Source of the DNA: Bacteroidaceae bacterium
Lineage (GTDB): Bacteria; Bacteroidota; Bacteroidia; Bacteroidales; Bacteroidaceae
NCBI GenBank assembly: GCA_902362595.1
Contig: CABIXF010000013.1
Location: 25,603 to 89,602 of the forward strand
Direction of reading: 5' to 3'
Length of the DNA: 64,000 nucleotides
Shown here: positions 1 through 7,991 of the stretch, in pieces
Position numbering within the stretch: position 1 is the stretch's first letter
Layout of the letters: every line of letters starts with the position of its first letter
Notes under the pieces: generated by a model
Told to the model about the DNA's origin: nothing
Seen by the model: the letters and a program-made list of their open reading frames with translations, nothing else
Database searches by the model: none
Position numbers and translations under genes: made by a program

Positions 1-819
1 ATCGATTTTTCCCACGGCAAAATAGCGGGAAGCCGGATGCGCGAACATCAGTCCGCATACCGACGCATGCGGCTGCATCATCCCGTTCTCGGTGAGGCGG
101 ATGCCGATGCGTTTCATGTCGATGAGGCGGTCGAGCAGGAAGCTGACTGAAATATCCGGCAGGGAGGGATAGCCCACGGCAGGACGGATACCCTGATAAT
201 CTTCGTTCAGAAGCTGCTTCATGGTGAGATGCTCGTCTTTGGCATATCCCCAAACCTCCTTGCGCACGGTTTCGTGTATCTTTTCGGCAGCTGCTTCTGC
301 CAGGCGTTCTCCCAGCGTCTTGATGAGCAGGGCCTGGTAATCGTCGTGCAGGAACTCTTCTTCCATGGCCGGGTCGATGGTGGTGGCAAATCCTCCCACC
401 GTATCCTTGATGCCCGATGAGAGCGGGCGCACAAAGTCACTCAGGCAAAGAAACGGGTCATCAGGACGTACACGGGTCTGCTGGCGAAGCAAGGGGAACG
501 ACATCCCCTCCAAAATCAGGTTGTCTCCGTCGGCATTGGCCTCCATAAGTCGGTAGATGGCATAAACGCCGTATTTTCCGTCAATGTGGTTGAGCATGCG
601 TACAGCTTCCTTATGCAATTGCATGGCTTCGGCAGCCTTGGCACGGTCGGTTTCCGGGAAAGAAGCCAGCCAGCCGGCCCGGCAGGCATCACAGCCATGA
701 ATGTCGGCAATGGTGGCGAAACGAGGCTGGAATCCCCACGCATGGAAGAAGTAAATCCAGTTGATGTATTCAGCCAGGTCGTGTATGTCGTAACGGACGG
801 TGGTGATGTCTGTTTTCAT
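1..819 (-). CDS. Stand-alone cobalamin-dependent methionine synthase reactivation-domain protein (partial, 3' end outside)
   Basis: The 273 visible codons match the C-terminal activation (AdoMet-binding) domain of MetH. They start near the domain's own beginning (Y-I-N-W-I-Y-F-F-H-A-W-G, about residue 18) and run through the conserved NEDYQGIRPAVGYPSLPD segment to a C-terminal FAHPASRYFAVGKID stretch at the window edge. In MetH this domain supplies AdoMet for reductive remethylation of oxidised cob(II)alamin. No folate, homocysteine or cobalamin-binding module precedes it, so this is a separate reactivation protein, an arrangement known in other bacteria such as Thermotoga; the catalytic MetH must be encoded elsewhere. 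The start is the ATG at 819, 10 bp downstream of the dihydroorotase stop, so it is probably the third gene of the 2928-1 operon. The stop codon lies beyond base 1. Confidence 0.85.
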   Translation of the reverse strand, partial: MKTDITTVRYDIHDLAEYINWIYFFHAWGFQPRFATIADIHGCDACRAGWLASFPETDRAKAAEAMQLHKEAVRMLNHIDGKYGVYAIYRLMEANADGDNLILEGMSFPLLRQQTRVRPDDPFLCLSDFVRPLSSGIKDTVGGFATTIDPAMEEEFLHDDYQALLIKTLGERLAEAAAEKIHETVRKEVWGYAKDEHLTMKQLLNEDYQGIRPAVGYPSLPDISVSFLLDRLIDMKRIGIRLTENGMMQPHASVCGLMFAHPASRYFAVGKID

Positions 820-829
820 GCGGTTTCTT

Positions 830-2170
830 TTATCGTTCAAATTTCAGGGCTTGTCCGCGGTGAGCCTTGTCTACCTTTCCATTCTCATAAACTACCGCTC
901 CGTTGACAAAGGTTTTCTCTACTTTCCCGTGGAACGTACGTCCTTCCATCGGGCTCCAGCCACACTTGCTTTCAATGCTGTCGGTAGTGACGGTCCATTC
1001 CTTATGAGGATTCAGCAGCACCAGGTCGGCCTGGTATCCCGGTCGGATGAAACCTCTCCGGCTGATTTGGAAGAGCTGGGCAGGCGCGTGACACATTTTC
1101 TGTACCAGTTGTTCCATCGAAAGCAATCCTTCATGCACCAGTTCATAGATGCTCACCAGCGAGAACTGCAGGGTTGGCATGCCGGAAACCGCTTTCAGCG
1201 CACCACCTTGTTTCTCCGACAGCAGGTGAGGGGCGTGGTCAGTGGCAATCACGTCAATCAGGTTCGTGGTCAATGCCTTTCTCAGGGCATCGCGGTCGGC
1301 TTTCGTCTTGATGCTCGGGTTGCATTTGATGCGGGCTCCCAAGCGGGCATAGTCCTCGTCGCAGAACATCAGGTGTGACACACAGGCTTCCGCCGTGATT
1401 TTCTTTTCGGTCAGCGGACGGTCTTCCAGCAGGCCCAGTTCGCGTGCCGTACTGATGTGCAGAATGTGCAGGCGGGCTCCGGTTTCCTTGGCCAAAGCTA
1501 CGGCCAGTGAGGAAGAACGGTAGCAAGCCTCCTCATCCCTTACCAGCGGGTGGAAAGAAATGTCGAGGTCCTCTCCATATTCTTGTTTGTAGCGTTCGGT
1601 ATTCTGACGGATGGTGTTCTGGTCCTCACAATGCGTGGCAATCAGCATACCCGCTTCCGAAAATATCTTTTTCAGTGCCTCCATGCGGTCTACCAGCATG
1701 TTGCCGGTGCTGGCTCCCATGAAAAGCTTCACGCCGCATACCCGGGTCTTGTCCAGTTCCTTCAGCAAGTGGGTGTTGTTGTTCGTGGCGCCAAAGTAGA
1801 ACGAATAGTTCACGATGCATTTGGTGGCGGCATCCTGGAATTTGTTGTCCAGTGCTTCCAAGGTAGTGGTCTGCGGGTTGCAGTTCGGCATATCCATGAA
1901 AGAGGTGACTCCACCTGCCGCAGCCGCAGCCGTTTCGGTGGCCATATCTGCCTTCTGTGTCAGTCCCGGATCGCGGAAATGTACATGGTCGTCTATCACT
2001 CCTGGCAGCAGGAAGCATCCTTGTGCATCAATCTGTTCGTCACATTCGGTTGCAGGTTTCCCTTCTCCTTCGATAATCTCTTGGATTTTCTCTCCTTCAA
2101 TAACCACGGAACCGGCAAACCGGCGTCCTTCGTTTACAATGATTGCATGATGTATCCACGTACGTTTCAT
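830..2170 (-). CDS. pyrC: Dihydroorotase
   Basis: Cyclises carbamoyl-aspartate to dihydroorotate in pyrimidine synthesis; cytoplasmic metal-dependent amidohydrolase of 446 aa. The metal-binding HVHFRDPG motif is at residues 62-69, the 'GGVTSFMDMPN' segment follows, and the C-terminal 'ATDHAPH' motif supplies further ligands, so the enzyme looks active. The reading frame extends upstream to a TTG that overlaps the stop of the preceding gene, but the ATG at 2170 (MKRTWIHHAI) is the better start because it fits the family N-terminus. It lies 11 bp after the mannose-phosphate synthase stop and 10 bp before the MetH reactivation gene, so the three are probably co-transcribed. Confidence 0.93.
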   Translation of the reverse strand: MKRTWIHHAIIVNEGRRFAGSVVIEGEKIQEIIEGEGKPATECDEQIDAQGCFLLPGVIDDHVHFRDPGLTQKADMATETAAAAAGGVTSFMDMPNCNPQTTTLEALDNKFQDAATKCIVNYSFYFGATNNNTHLLKELDKTRVCGVKLFMGASTGNMLVDRMEALKKIFSEAGMLIATHCEDQNTIRQNTERYKQEYGEDLDISFHPLVRDEEACYRSSSLAVALAKETGARLHILHISTARELGLLEDRPLTEKKITAEACVSHLMFCDEDYARLGARIKCNPSIKTKADRDALRKALTTNLIDVIATDHAPHLLSEKQGGALKAVSGMPTLQFSLVSIYELVHEGLLSMEQLVQKMCHAPAQLFQISRRGFIRPGYQADLVLLNPHKEWTVTTDSIESKCGWSPMEGRTFHGKVEKTFVNGAVVYENGKVDKAHRGQALKFER

Positions 2171-2181
2171 AAACTCTATTT

Positions 2182-2928
2182 TCAATTACAATTTTTGGGG
2201 TATTTCTTGAACCAGCTGTCCCATTTCAGCTGGATGACGCCGAACACGGCCTCTCCGAAAATGCTGCTGTTCATCTTGGAAGTGCCCAGTTCACGGTTGA
2301 TAAAGATGACAGGTACTTCGGTGATATGGAAGCCGCATTTGAAGGCTGTGAATTTCATTTCAATCTGGAAGGCATAACCTTTGAAACGGATGCGGTCCAG
2401 ATGAATGGTTTCAAGCACTTTGCGGCGGTAGCAGACGAAGCCGGCAGTGGTGTCGTGAATGGGCAGGCCGGTGATGAACCGCACGTATTTGGAGGCGAAG
2501 TACGACATCAGGACTCTTCCCATTGGCCAGTTGACCACATTGACTCCGCTCACGTAGCGTGAGCCGATGGACACATCCGCGCCGTCGTCGTGGCAGGCTT
2601 TGTAGAGCCGGGGCAGGTCGTTGGGATTGTGACTAAAGTCGGCGTCCATTTCGAATATGTAGTCATACCCATGTTCGATAGACCATTTGAAGCCGGTGAT
2701 GTAGGCTGTTCCCAGTCCGAGTTTGCCTTTCCGTTCAATCATGAACAGGCGTTCGGGAAATTCTTTTTGCAGTCGGCGAACGATGTCGGCCGTACCGTCG
2801 GGAGAATTGTCTTCGATGACCAGAATGTGGAAACATTTTTCCAGTCCGAATACTGCCCGGATGATATTTTCGATATTTTCCTTCTCGTTATAAGTAGGAA
2901 TTATCACAATACTGTCACTTGTCTGCAT
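2182..2928 (-). CDS. Polyprenol monophosphomannose synthase (GT2 family)
   Basis: 248-aa family 2 glycosyltransferase resembling Dpm1, which moves mannose from GDP-mannose to a polyprenyl phosphate on the inner face of the membrane. Visible motifs are the N-terminal IIPTYNEKENI, EDNSPDGT (about 39-46), and the metal-binding DAD at residues 95-97 inside EMDADFSHN. There is no C-terminal GtrA-like membrane domain, so this is the short soluble form. The product could serve the O-mannosylation known in Bacteroides; that link is an inference. It is the first gene of the minus-strand operon with pyrC; its start is the ATG at 2926-2928. Confidence 0.88.
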   Translation of the reverse strand: MQTSDSIVIIPTYNEKENIENIIRAVFGLEKCFHILVIEDNSPDGTADIVRRLQKEFPERLFMIERKGKLGLGTAYITGFKWSIEHGYDYIFEMDADFSHNPNDLPRLYKACHDDGADVSIGSRYVSGVNVVNWPMGRVLMSYFASKYVRFITGLPIHDTTAGFVCYRRKVLETIHLDRIRFKGYAFQIEMKFTAFKCGFHITEVPVIFINRELGTSKMNSSIFGEAVFGVIQLKWDSWFKKYPKNCN

Positions 2929-3030
2929 GGTGTTTTTATTATGTCGTGCAAAGATAATAAGAACTCGTGAAATTTGTGATATAATTAGGGAAATATCGGG
3001 CTGTGTTCAGGCCTAAATTATCCTTCGCAA

Positions 3031-3156
3031 AAACGCTTAGGCGTTTGCTTTTAAACGTCGAAGCGTTTCATCTGAAACGTCTAAGCGTTTTACTTCAAAC
3101 GTCGAAGCGTTTTGTCTCAAACGCCGAAGTGTTTTGTTTGAAACGCTTCGACGTTT
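3031..3156. repeat. Six-unit array of 16-bp palindromic repeats, exact 22-bp period (array 1)
   Basis: Six 16-bp units start at 3031, 3053, 3075, 3097, 3119 and 3141. All have the form AAACG-N6-CGTTT (unit 5 ends TGTTT), separated by 6-nt T-rich spacers of unrelated sequence. Units 2 and 4 (AAACGTCGAAGCGTTT) are identical, and unit 6 (AAACGCTTCGACGTTT) is their exact reverse complement. Unit 1 is nearly the reverse complement of unit 3. The 22-bp period is not a multiple of three, so the open frames through it are not coding repeats. The array lies between the divergent mannose synthase and pantothenate kinase genes. A related array is at 29708-29811. Confidence 0.9.
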
Positions 3157-3340
3157 TCAAAAGGGCATTTTGTGTCCTGAAAAAAGGTCGTCAGAAGGAA
3201 TGAAATCTTGTCTTTCTGCATGCTTGTTGTTGGTTGTGTCATTCTTAATTTTTGTAAAAAAAGAAGGCGGTAGAAATACTTTCGCGAAAAAAGTCTTAGA
3301 CTTGCGCCCATATTGTAATATACACAAAATATAGAAGATT

Positions 3341-4180
3341 ATGATTATAGGAATAGATGTAGGGGGAAGTACAACCAAGATTGTGGGAATCAAAGACGGA
3401 TGTGCTTATCATCCGATGTTTGTGACGGCTACCGACCCGGTCACTTCCTTGTTTGGAGCTTTCGGAAAATATATATACGACCATTCTATCCAGTTGTCGG
3501 AGGTGGAACAGGTGATGCTCACCGGAGTGGGAAGTTCTTACATCCAGCAACCTTTGTACGGTTTGCCCACCGCTCGGACGGACGAGTTTATTGCCAACGG
3601 GTTGAGTGCACAGTATGCCACCGGACTGGACAAACTGATGGTGGTGAGCATGGGGACAGGTACTTCGTTTGTCCGGGTGGAGAATGATACCATCTGTCAT
3701 GTGGGCGGCATTGGTATCGGGGGAGGAACACTGATGGGACTTTCACGTTTGCTGCTGCATACGCAGGACATTCTGTGGGTATCGGAACTGGCTGGGAAAG
3801 GAGACTTGCGGAATGTGGATTTGCAGATACAGGATATTTGCCGGACCTCTCTTCCCGGGTTGCCGCTGGATGCGACGGCTTCTTTGCTGGGAAAACTGGA
3901 TAACAATGCTTCTCCTGAAGACCTGGCACTGGGGCTGATGCACATGGTGTTGCAGTCTATCGGGCAGGCGGCTGTCTTGTCGGCTTTGGGTATGGGTATC
4001 CGCAATTTTGTGCTGATAGGTAACTTGACGCAGCTTCCGCAATGCCGTCCGGTATTTGATACCATCGGACGTATGTATGATGTGCGTTTTATTATTCCGG
4101 AAAATGCGGAGTATCAGACAGCAATCGGAGCGGCTTTGGCGTATATAAAAGAAACACACACCCGTCCGGTAAGGGGATAA
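3341..4180 (+). CDS. coaW: Type II pantothenate kinase
   Basis: 279-aa ASKHA-fold kinase that phosphorylates pantothenate, the first committed step of coenzyme A synthesis. The N-terminal phosphate loop (IIGIDVGGSTTKIVGI), the 'SMGTGTSFV' segment near residue 106 and the 'GGIGIGGGTLMGLSRLL' loop near 127-143 match the type II (staphylococcal/eukaryotic-like) family, not type I CoaA or type III CoaX. Type II enzymes are often insensitive to CoA feedback; whether this one is cannot be read from sequence. It is a single gene downstream of repeat array 1 and converges on the TPR gene at a shared hairpin. Confidence 0.85.
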   Translation: MIIGIDVGGSTTKIVGIKDGCAYHPMFVTATDPVTSLFGAFGKYIYDHSIQLSEVEQVMLTGVGSSYIQQPLYGLPTARTDEFIANGLSAQYATGLDKLMVVSMGTGTSFVRVENDTICHVGGIGIGGGTLMGLSRLLLHTQDILWVSELAGKGDLRNVDLQIQDICRTSLPGLPLDATASLLGKLDNNASPEDLALGLMHMVLQSIGQAAVLSALGMGIRNFVLIGNLTQLPQCRPVFDTIGRMYDVRFIIPENAEYQTAIGAALAYIKETHTRPVRG

Positions 4181-4198
4181 CCTTTCCGGACAGGTGTG
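4157..4198. terminator. Hairpin between convergent coaW and TPR gene
   Basis: CACACCCGTCCGG at 4157-4169 pairs with CCGGACAGGTGTG at 4186-4198, with one mismatch. The stem overlaps the end of coaW. There is no strong U-tract on either side, so termination efficiency is uncertain. Confidence 0.5.
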
Positions 4199-4216
4199 CG
4201 GGAATCCTGCTTTCGC

Positions 4217-6376
4217 TCATCGCAGGATATCTGTGATCAGGTAAATCTGGCAGTCGGAAATGCCTTGCGTGGAAAGGGCTTCCTTGTCGGCCAGGAACAA
4301 GGATATGAACTCTTCGGTCGAGGCACAATCTGCCGCTGCCTTTCGGTAGTGTTCCAAGGCTTGTGGCACTTGTCCCATGGCCAGGTAGACGTGTCCGGAA
4401 TTCAGCCAGTCGTTTGCCTGAGGTTTTTCCAGTGCCAGCAGTTTCTCGTACATTCGAATTGCTTCTTCGTGTTTCCCAGACATGAAGTAACACCAGCCGA
4501 TGGCGCGCCGTGCCTTTTCGGGGTGTGATTCCAGAAATTCAACTTTAAAAAACAGTTTGATGGCTTCGGCATATTCTTTCTGTGCGGCCAGGCATTGTCC
4601 AACTTGCATCAGGGTGTTGAGGTTGTCTGGGTCGAACGCAAGAACCCGCTGGAAAACCTGAGTAGCCTTTGAAAAGTCACCAGACAGTTTGTAGCAATGA
4701 GCCAGGTGCTTGAGGGTCCACAAGTGGTCGGGCTTGATGAGGTCGGCTTGCTGGTAGGCGTTTACGGCTTTTTCGTAAAGCTTGTTCTTCTGGTAAGCGA
4801 AGCCCAGTTTCTGCCAGGTTTCTGCCTGGTCGGGTTCTTTCTGTACCAGCGTTTCATACAGGGCGGCAGCTTCCTGCATGTAGCCTTTGGAAAAGAGGTA
4901 TCCCGCTATCTGTTCGTGGTATTTCCCTTTTAGAATAAGCGGACGGAGCAACGGATTGTTCCAGAAATCCAGCTTGTCTTTGAAGATATCGTGCTGTTCG
5001 GTCCTGAATCTCCATAATTTATAGAAACGGTACAAGTTGTGTACATATTGCCGTTGGATGGCATTGACCTGTCGTTCTGCCGGATTTCCGGAGCCGTCAA
5101 TTTCTTTAGGAATAATTTCTTCGCCGCTCATTTTAGACAGCATGAAGGTCTGCTGGTCATGAGGAAGTGATTTCATGGCCAGGCAGAATGAATATTTGTC
5201 GGAGTCGCAGAACACTTGAGAATTGACTACCATGCCCAGCAGGGATTGCTTTTCGAATGTTTTGTCCTTGTATATTTGATACAGGTCGGGCACTTTCATG
5301 CTGAACAGATAGAACCAGTGGGCTGCTTCCTGAAAAAACGGGTAAGTCTTTAGTTGGGAAAAGGCGGTCATGTATGTATCGGCGCCTTCCATTTGCAATT
5401 CGCCCAGTTCGCGGATGTGGTCGCCTATTTTTTCCAGGTCTTTCTGCCATTCCGGGTTCAGGTCTTCGATATCTTCTATTTCGATGGCTTTCAGTTCTGG
5501 TTTCCGCAGATTGGGGTTACGCATCATTTGGGGAATGATTTCTTCACGCATTTTTTTGTCAATTTTTTCTGTTTCGCGCGAAAGGAGTAAGATAATCTGG
5601 ATGTCGTGCAATTGTTTCAGGAGTACCGGATTGTCTGCCATCAGTTTCAAGGCAGAAACGAGGTTTGGATAGAGTGAAATCCGCTCGGGCTGAAAATAGG
5701 TCACCAAAGCGATGCCCGTCAATGCACGTTGGCTGACAGCCAGTTCGCCAGACATCTGGCAGGCTGAAAGCAGCAAGGTAAATTTCCGTACATCGAAAAT
5801 CTGCAAGAGGTTCAGCGTGAGGGCGCTGATCATCACTGCCTTGTCGTTCGTGGCCATGGAAGGAGACGTCAGCAACAGACGTGCCTCTTGGTATTCTTCT
5901 TCACTCCATTGGGTAGATACCCATATTTTATTGAACAGTTCGTCGACTGCATTTTTATGAAGGGTGTAGTTCTGCAATGTCTGCGCTTCTTTTTCCGTTT
6001 CGTTTTCCGGCGCGGGTGAAGGATGTCCGGCCGCTTCCAGCATGAAGTCGATTTCTTTGAATGAATGTGGCGGCACCTGTGCAAACTTCCGGAATTTGTC
6101 GGCATAGTATCCGTAAGCCTTTTCCTGCTCTTTCAGAAAGAACGTTTTGTCGGTCAGTTCATAGGCTTTGCACATCAGTTGCTGGTAGATGTTTTCGCGC
6201 TGAGGGTCCTGTGTCCCCATGGCTGTATATTGCAGCATATAATTATAAGTGGTTTGCTGTGTCTCTATCTGCGACTGCAGCTCCCAGTCATTGAGTGTAT
6301 TGGCTGCTTCTTTTATATGGGCAAAAGCTTCTTTCAGTCTTTTCTCGTGTAAAAGTTGGATAATCTCTTTCTGCAT
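4217..6376 (-). CDS. Large cytoplasmic TPR protein
   Basis: 719 aa, no signal peptide. The C-terminal third carries about five tetratricopeptide repeats in tandem (for example LGFAYQKNKLYEKAVNAYQQA, then AHCYKLSGDFSKATQVFQRVL). The first 450 residues are helical and contain no catalytic motif I recognise. The frame is open to 6529, but the ATG at 6376 (MQKEIIQLLHEKRL) is the better start because a -7-like box lies at 6444-6451 on this strand, inside the upstream extension. TPRs mediate protein-protein contacts; the partner is not evident. It converges with coaW and diverges from the sigma-factor operon. Confidence 0.8.
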   Translation of the reverse strand: MQKEIIQLLHEKRLKEAFAHIKEAANTLNDWELQSQIETQQTTYNYMLQYTAMGTQDPQRENIYQQLMCKAYELTDKTFFLKEQEKAYGYYADKFRKFAQVPPHSFKEIDFMLEAAGHPSPAPENETEKEAQTLQNYTLHKNAVDELFNKIWVSTQWSEEEYQEARLLLTSPSMATNDKAVMISALTLNLLQIFDVRKFTLLLSACQMSGELAVSQRALTGIALVTYFQPERISLYPNLVSALKLMADNPVLLKQLHDIQIILLLSRETEKIDKKMREEIIPQMMRNPNLRKPELKAIEIEDIEDLNPEWQKDLEKIGDHIRELGELQMEGADTYMTAFSQLKTYPFFQEAAHWFYLFSMKVPDLYQIYKDKTFEKQSLLGMVVNSQVFCDSDKYSFCLAMKSLPHDQQTFMLSKMSGEEIIPKEIDGSGNPAERQVNAIQRQYVHNLYRFYKLWRFRTEQHDIFKDKLDFWNNPLLRPLILKGKYHEQIAGYLFSKGYMQEAAALYETLVQKEPDQAETWQKLGFAYQKNKLYEKAVNAYQQADLIKPDHLWTLKHLAHCYKLSGDFSKATQVFQRVLAFDPDNLNTLMQVGQCLAAQKEYAEAIKLFFKVEFLESHPEKARRAIGWCYFMSGKHEEAIRMYEKLLALEKPQANDWLNSGHVYLAMGQVPQALEHYRKAAADCASTEEFISLFLADKEALSTQGISDCQIYLITDILR

Positions 6377-6443
6377 GATGATTTCACAATGATTAAGTCT
6401 ATAACATGGAAGTATCTTCTTGAAGATATCTTTCCGTACGAGA

Positions 6444-6451
6444 CAAAAGTA
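6444..6451 (-). promoter_or_regulatory. -7 promoter box for the TPR gene
   Basis: TACTTTTG on the minus strand matches the Bacteroidales TAnnTTTG element and lies 67 bp upstream of the ATG at 6376. No clear -33 TTTG is seen. Confidence 0.5.
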
Positions 6452-6593
6452 GTAATTATTTCTTAGTTTTTTGTTTTGCGATGAATCTAAATGCCCTTTT
6501 TTTGAAGAAAATGTTGCTCTCTTTCCCATTCATAATGAAATGGTTATGAAATGTTTGTAGGAAATGGATATGAAAAAGCAAATTTTTTTGTCA

Positions 6594-6640
6594 AAGAGAT
6601 AGGGGTTTTTTGCGGTAGCTGCGTTATGTAGATGAAGTCA
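6594..6640 (+). promoter_or_regulatory. Candidate promoter/leader element upstream of the sigma-factor operon
   Basis: The 6530-6775 intergenic region lacks a good TAnnTTTG box but contains AGAGATAGGGGTTTTTTGC followed 12 nt later by GCGTTATGTAG. A G-run plus T-run with a CGT-containing element downstream is what I would expect of an ECF-type promoter, and the operon encodes an ECF sigma factor. Autoregulation is an inference. Confidence 0.3.
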
Positions 6641-6775
6641 CCTAGCTAAGTGTAACAACAAAAAAACTAAACGCAGGACTTTCGAGATACCGGAATGACA
6701 CAGAAATAAACCGAAACGGCAGACCGGACCTGAAAGAACGGCATTTTAATTATGAATCATTAAAAACTAGACAGT

Positions 6776-7402
6776 ATGAAATTTAAATTTATTGCATTAT
6801 CTTTGTGTATGTTGGCAAGCGCGAACCTGGTAAAAGGACAAGAAAGTAAAGGCTTTATGCCTTCGGAAAACAAACACGACATTCGATTGTCGGTGAGCGA
6901 CGGTCTGACTCAGGGATCGGTAGATGTACTGGGTATGGGATTGCTGGATGCGGTGGTTGGAACCAAACGTACGGATGCGAACTACAGTCTTGTATACGGC
7001 CTGGGCTATCGTTATTCTTTGGGCCGCTTTAGAGTGGGAGCTGATTTGGGATTCTCAAAATCGGACAACAAGCTGACGCTGGCGGGTGAGCAGACGCCTT
7101 CATTGAAGGAAAGCAATATGAACTTTCTGGTGTTGCCCGCTGCTGAGTTTGTGTACTATAAGCGAGGACTTGTAGAATTATACGGATCGGCTGCTGCGGG
7201 TGTCAACCTGAGTCGTCATAAAGAGGCCGCTCTGACAGAGGCGGGAAAAGCAGCTGCAAAAAAAGCCGATTTGAGCACTTCTTTTGCATACCAGGTAAAT
7301 CCGATTGCCTTGAGAGTTGGAAATGACCGTATCGGAGGTTTTGTGGAAGCCGGCTTGGGCCACAAGGGATTCGTGACGGCTGGTGTAAGTTTGAAATTCT
7401 AA
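6776..7402 (+). CDS. Small outer-membrane beta-barrel-like protein
   Basis: 208 aa with a Sec signal peptide (MKFKFIALSLCMLASANLVKG, cleavage near residue 22). The body alternates hydrophobic and polar residues in strands such as YSLVYGLGYRYSLGRFRVGADLGF and ends in a C-terminal aromatic residue (AGVSLKF), as in barrel proteins. I recognise no named family beyond 'outer membrane beta-barrel'. It lies 18 bp upstream of the ECF sigma gene, so it is probably the first gene of the signalling operon and may be a sensor accessory or a stress-responsive surface protein. Confidence 0.7.
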   Translation: MKFKFIALSLCMLASANLVKGQESKGFMPSENKHDIRLSVSDGLTQGSVDVLGMGLLDAVVGTKRTDANYSLVYGLGYRYSLGRFRVGADLGFSKSDNKLTLAGEQTPSLKESNMNFLVLPAAEFVYYKRGLVELYGSAAAGVNLSRHKEAALTEAGKAAAKKADLSTSFAYQVNPIALRVGNDRIGGFVEAGLGHKGFVTAGVSLKF

Positions 7403-7420
7403 TTGCTTGATTGACTTGGC

Positions 7421-7987
7421 ATGGTAATGAAAGCCCATAGAAAGGACATATTCAAATCCAGGTTTCAGGAACATTATTCAAGGCTGTGTCATATAGCCTA
7501 TGGATATGTTTCTGACAGGGATGACGCGGAAGATATTGTGCAGGAACTGTTTATCAGTGTGTGGAACAAGCAGCTGGATGCCATGCCGGAAAAGGAATTT
7601 GCGGCTTACCTGACTACCTCCGTGAAGAACAGTTGCATCTCCTTTCTGCGGAAGCGTAGAGAAGATACCGTATCGATTGAGGAGCATTCGGCTTCAACCA
7701 GTTGCATGCCGGATGAAGTGACAGATGAAGGAGAGAAATCACCGGAAGAAATTCTGCAGTCGGCGCTGGCTACCTTGCCTCCTAAGTGCAAGGAAATCTT
7801 CCTGCTGTCCAAACTTCAGGGCTTGAAATACCGTGAAATAGCCGGAAAATTAAGTTTGTCTGAGAAAACAGTGGAAAATCAGATGACAAAAGCTATTAAG
7901 TTGTTGCGTGTATATGTGGCTGAACATAGTTTTTTGCTGATTACGGTTGTCGCTGTCATTGTATCCATTATTATAAATTGTGAGTAA
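7421..7987 (+). CDS. ECF RNA polymerase sigma-70 factor (FecI-like)
   Basis: 188 aa. Region 2 is at about residues 12-80 (HYSRLCHIAYGYVSDRDDAEDIVQELFISVW) and region 4 at about 125-175 (LPPKCKEIFLLSKLQGLKYREIAGKLSLSEKTVENQ). A hydrophobic C-terminal tail (FLLITVVAVIVSIII) follows, as seen in several Bacteroides ECF factors. It is followed at once by a FecR anti-sigma gene and a TonB receptor with an STN signalling domain, the classical surface-signalling trio. A second ATG at 7427 is an equally possible start. Confidence 0.9.
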   Translation: MVMKAHRKDIFKSRFQEHYSRLCHIAYGYVSDRDDAEDIVQELFISVWNKQLDAMPEKEFAAYLTTSVKNSCISFLRKRREDTVSIEEHSASTSCMPDEVTDEGEKSPEEILQSALATLPPKCKEIFLLSKLQGLKYREIAGKLSLSEKTVENQMTKAIKLLRVYVAEHSFLLITVVAVIVSIIINCE

Positions 7988-7991
7988 GACC

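Noticed and set aside
3031..3156. CRISPR array
   Set aside because: Repeats are 16 bp, spacers only 6 bp, and no cas gene is near.
3003..3203. Open frame through array 1 that would encode a Leu/Arg-rich peptide
   Set aside because: The 22-bp period is not a multiple of three, so the repeat drifts through all frames; the frame is a by-product of the array.
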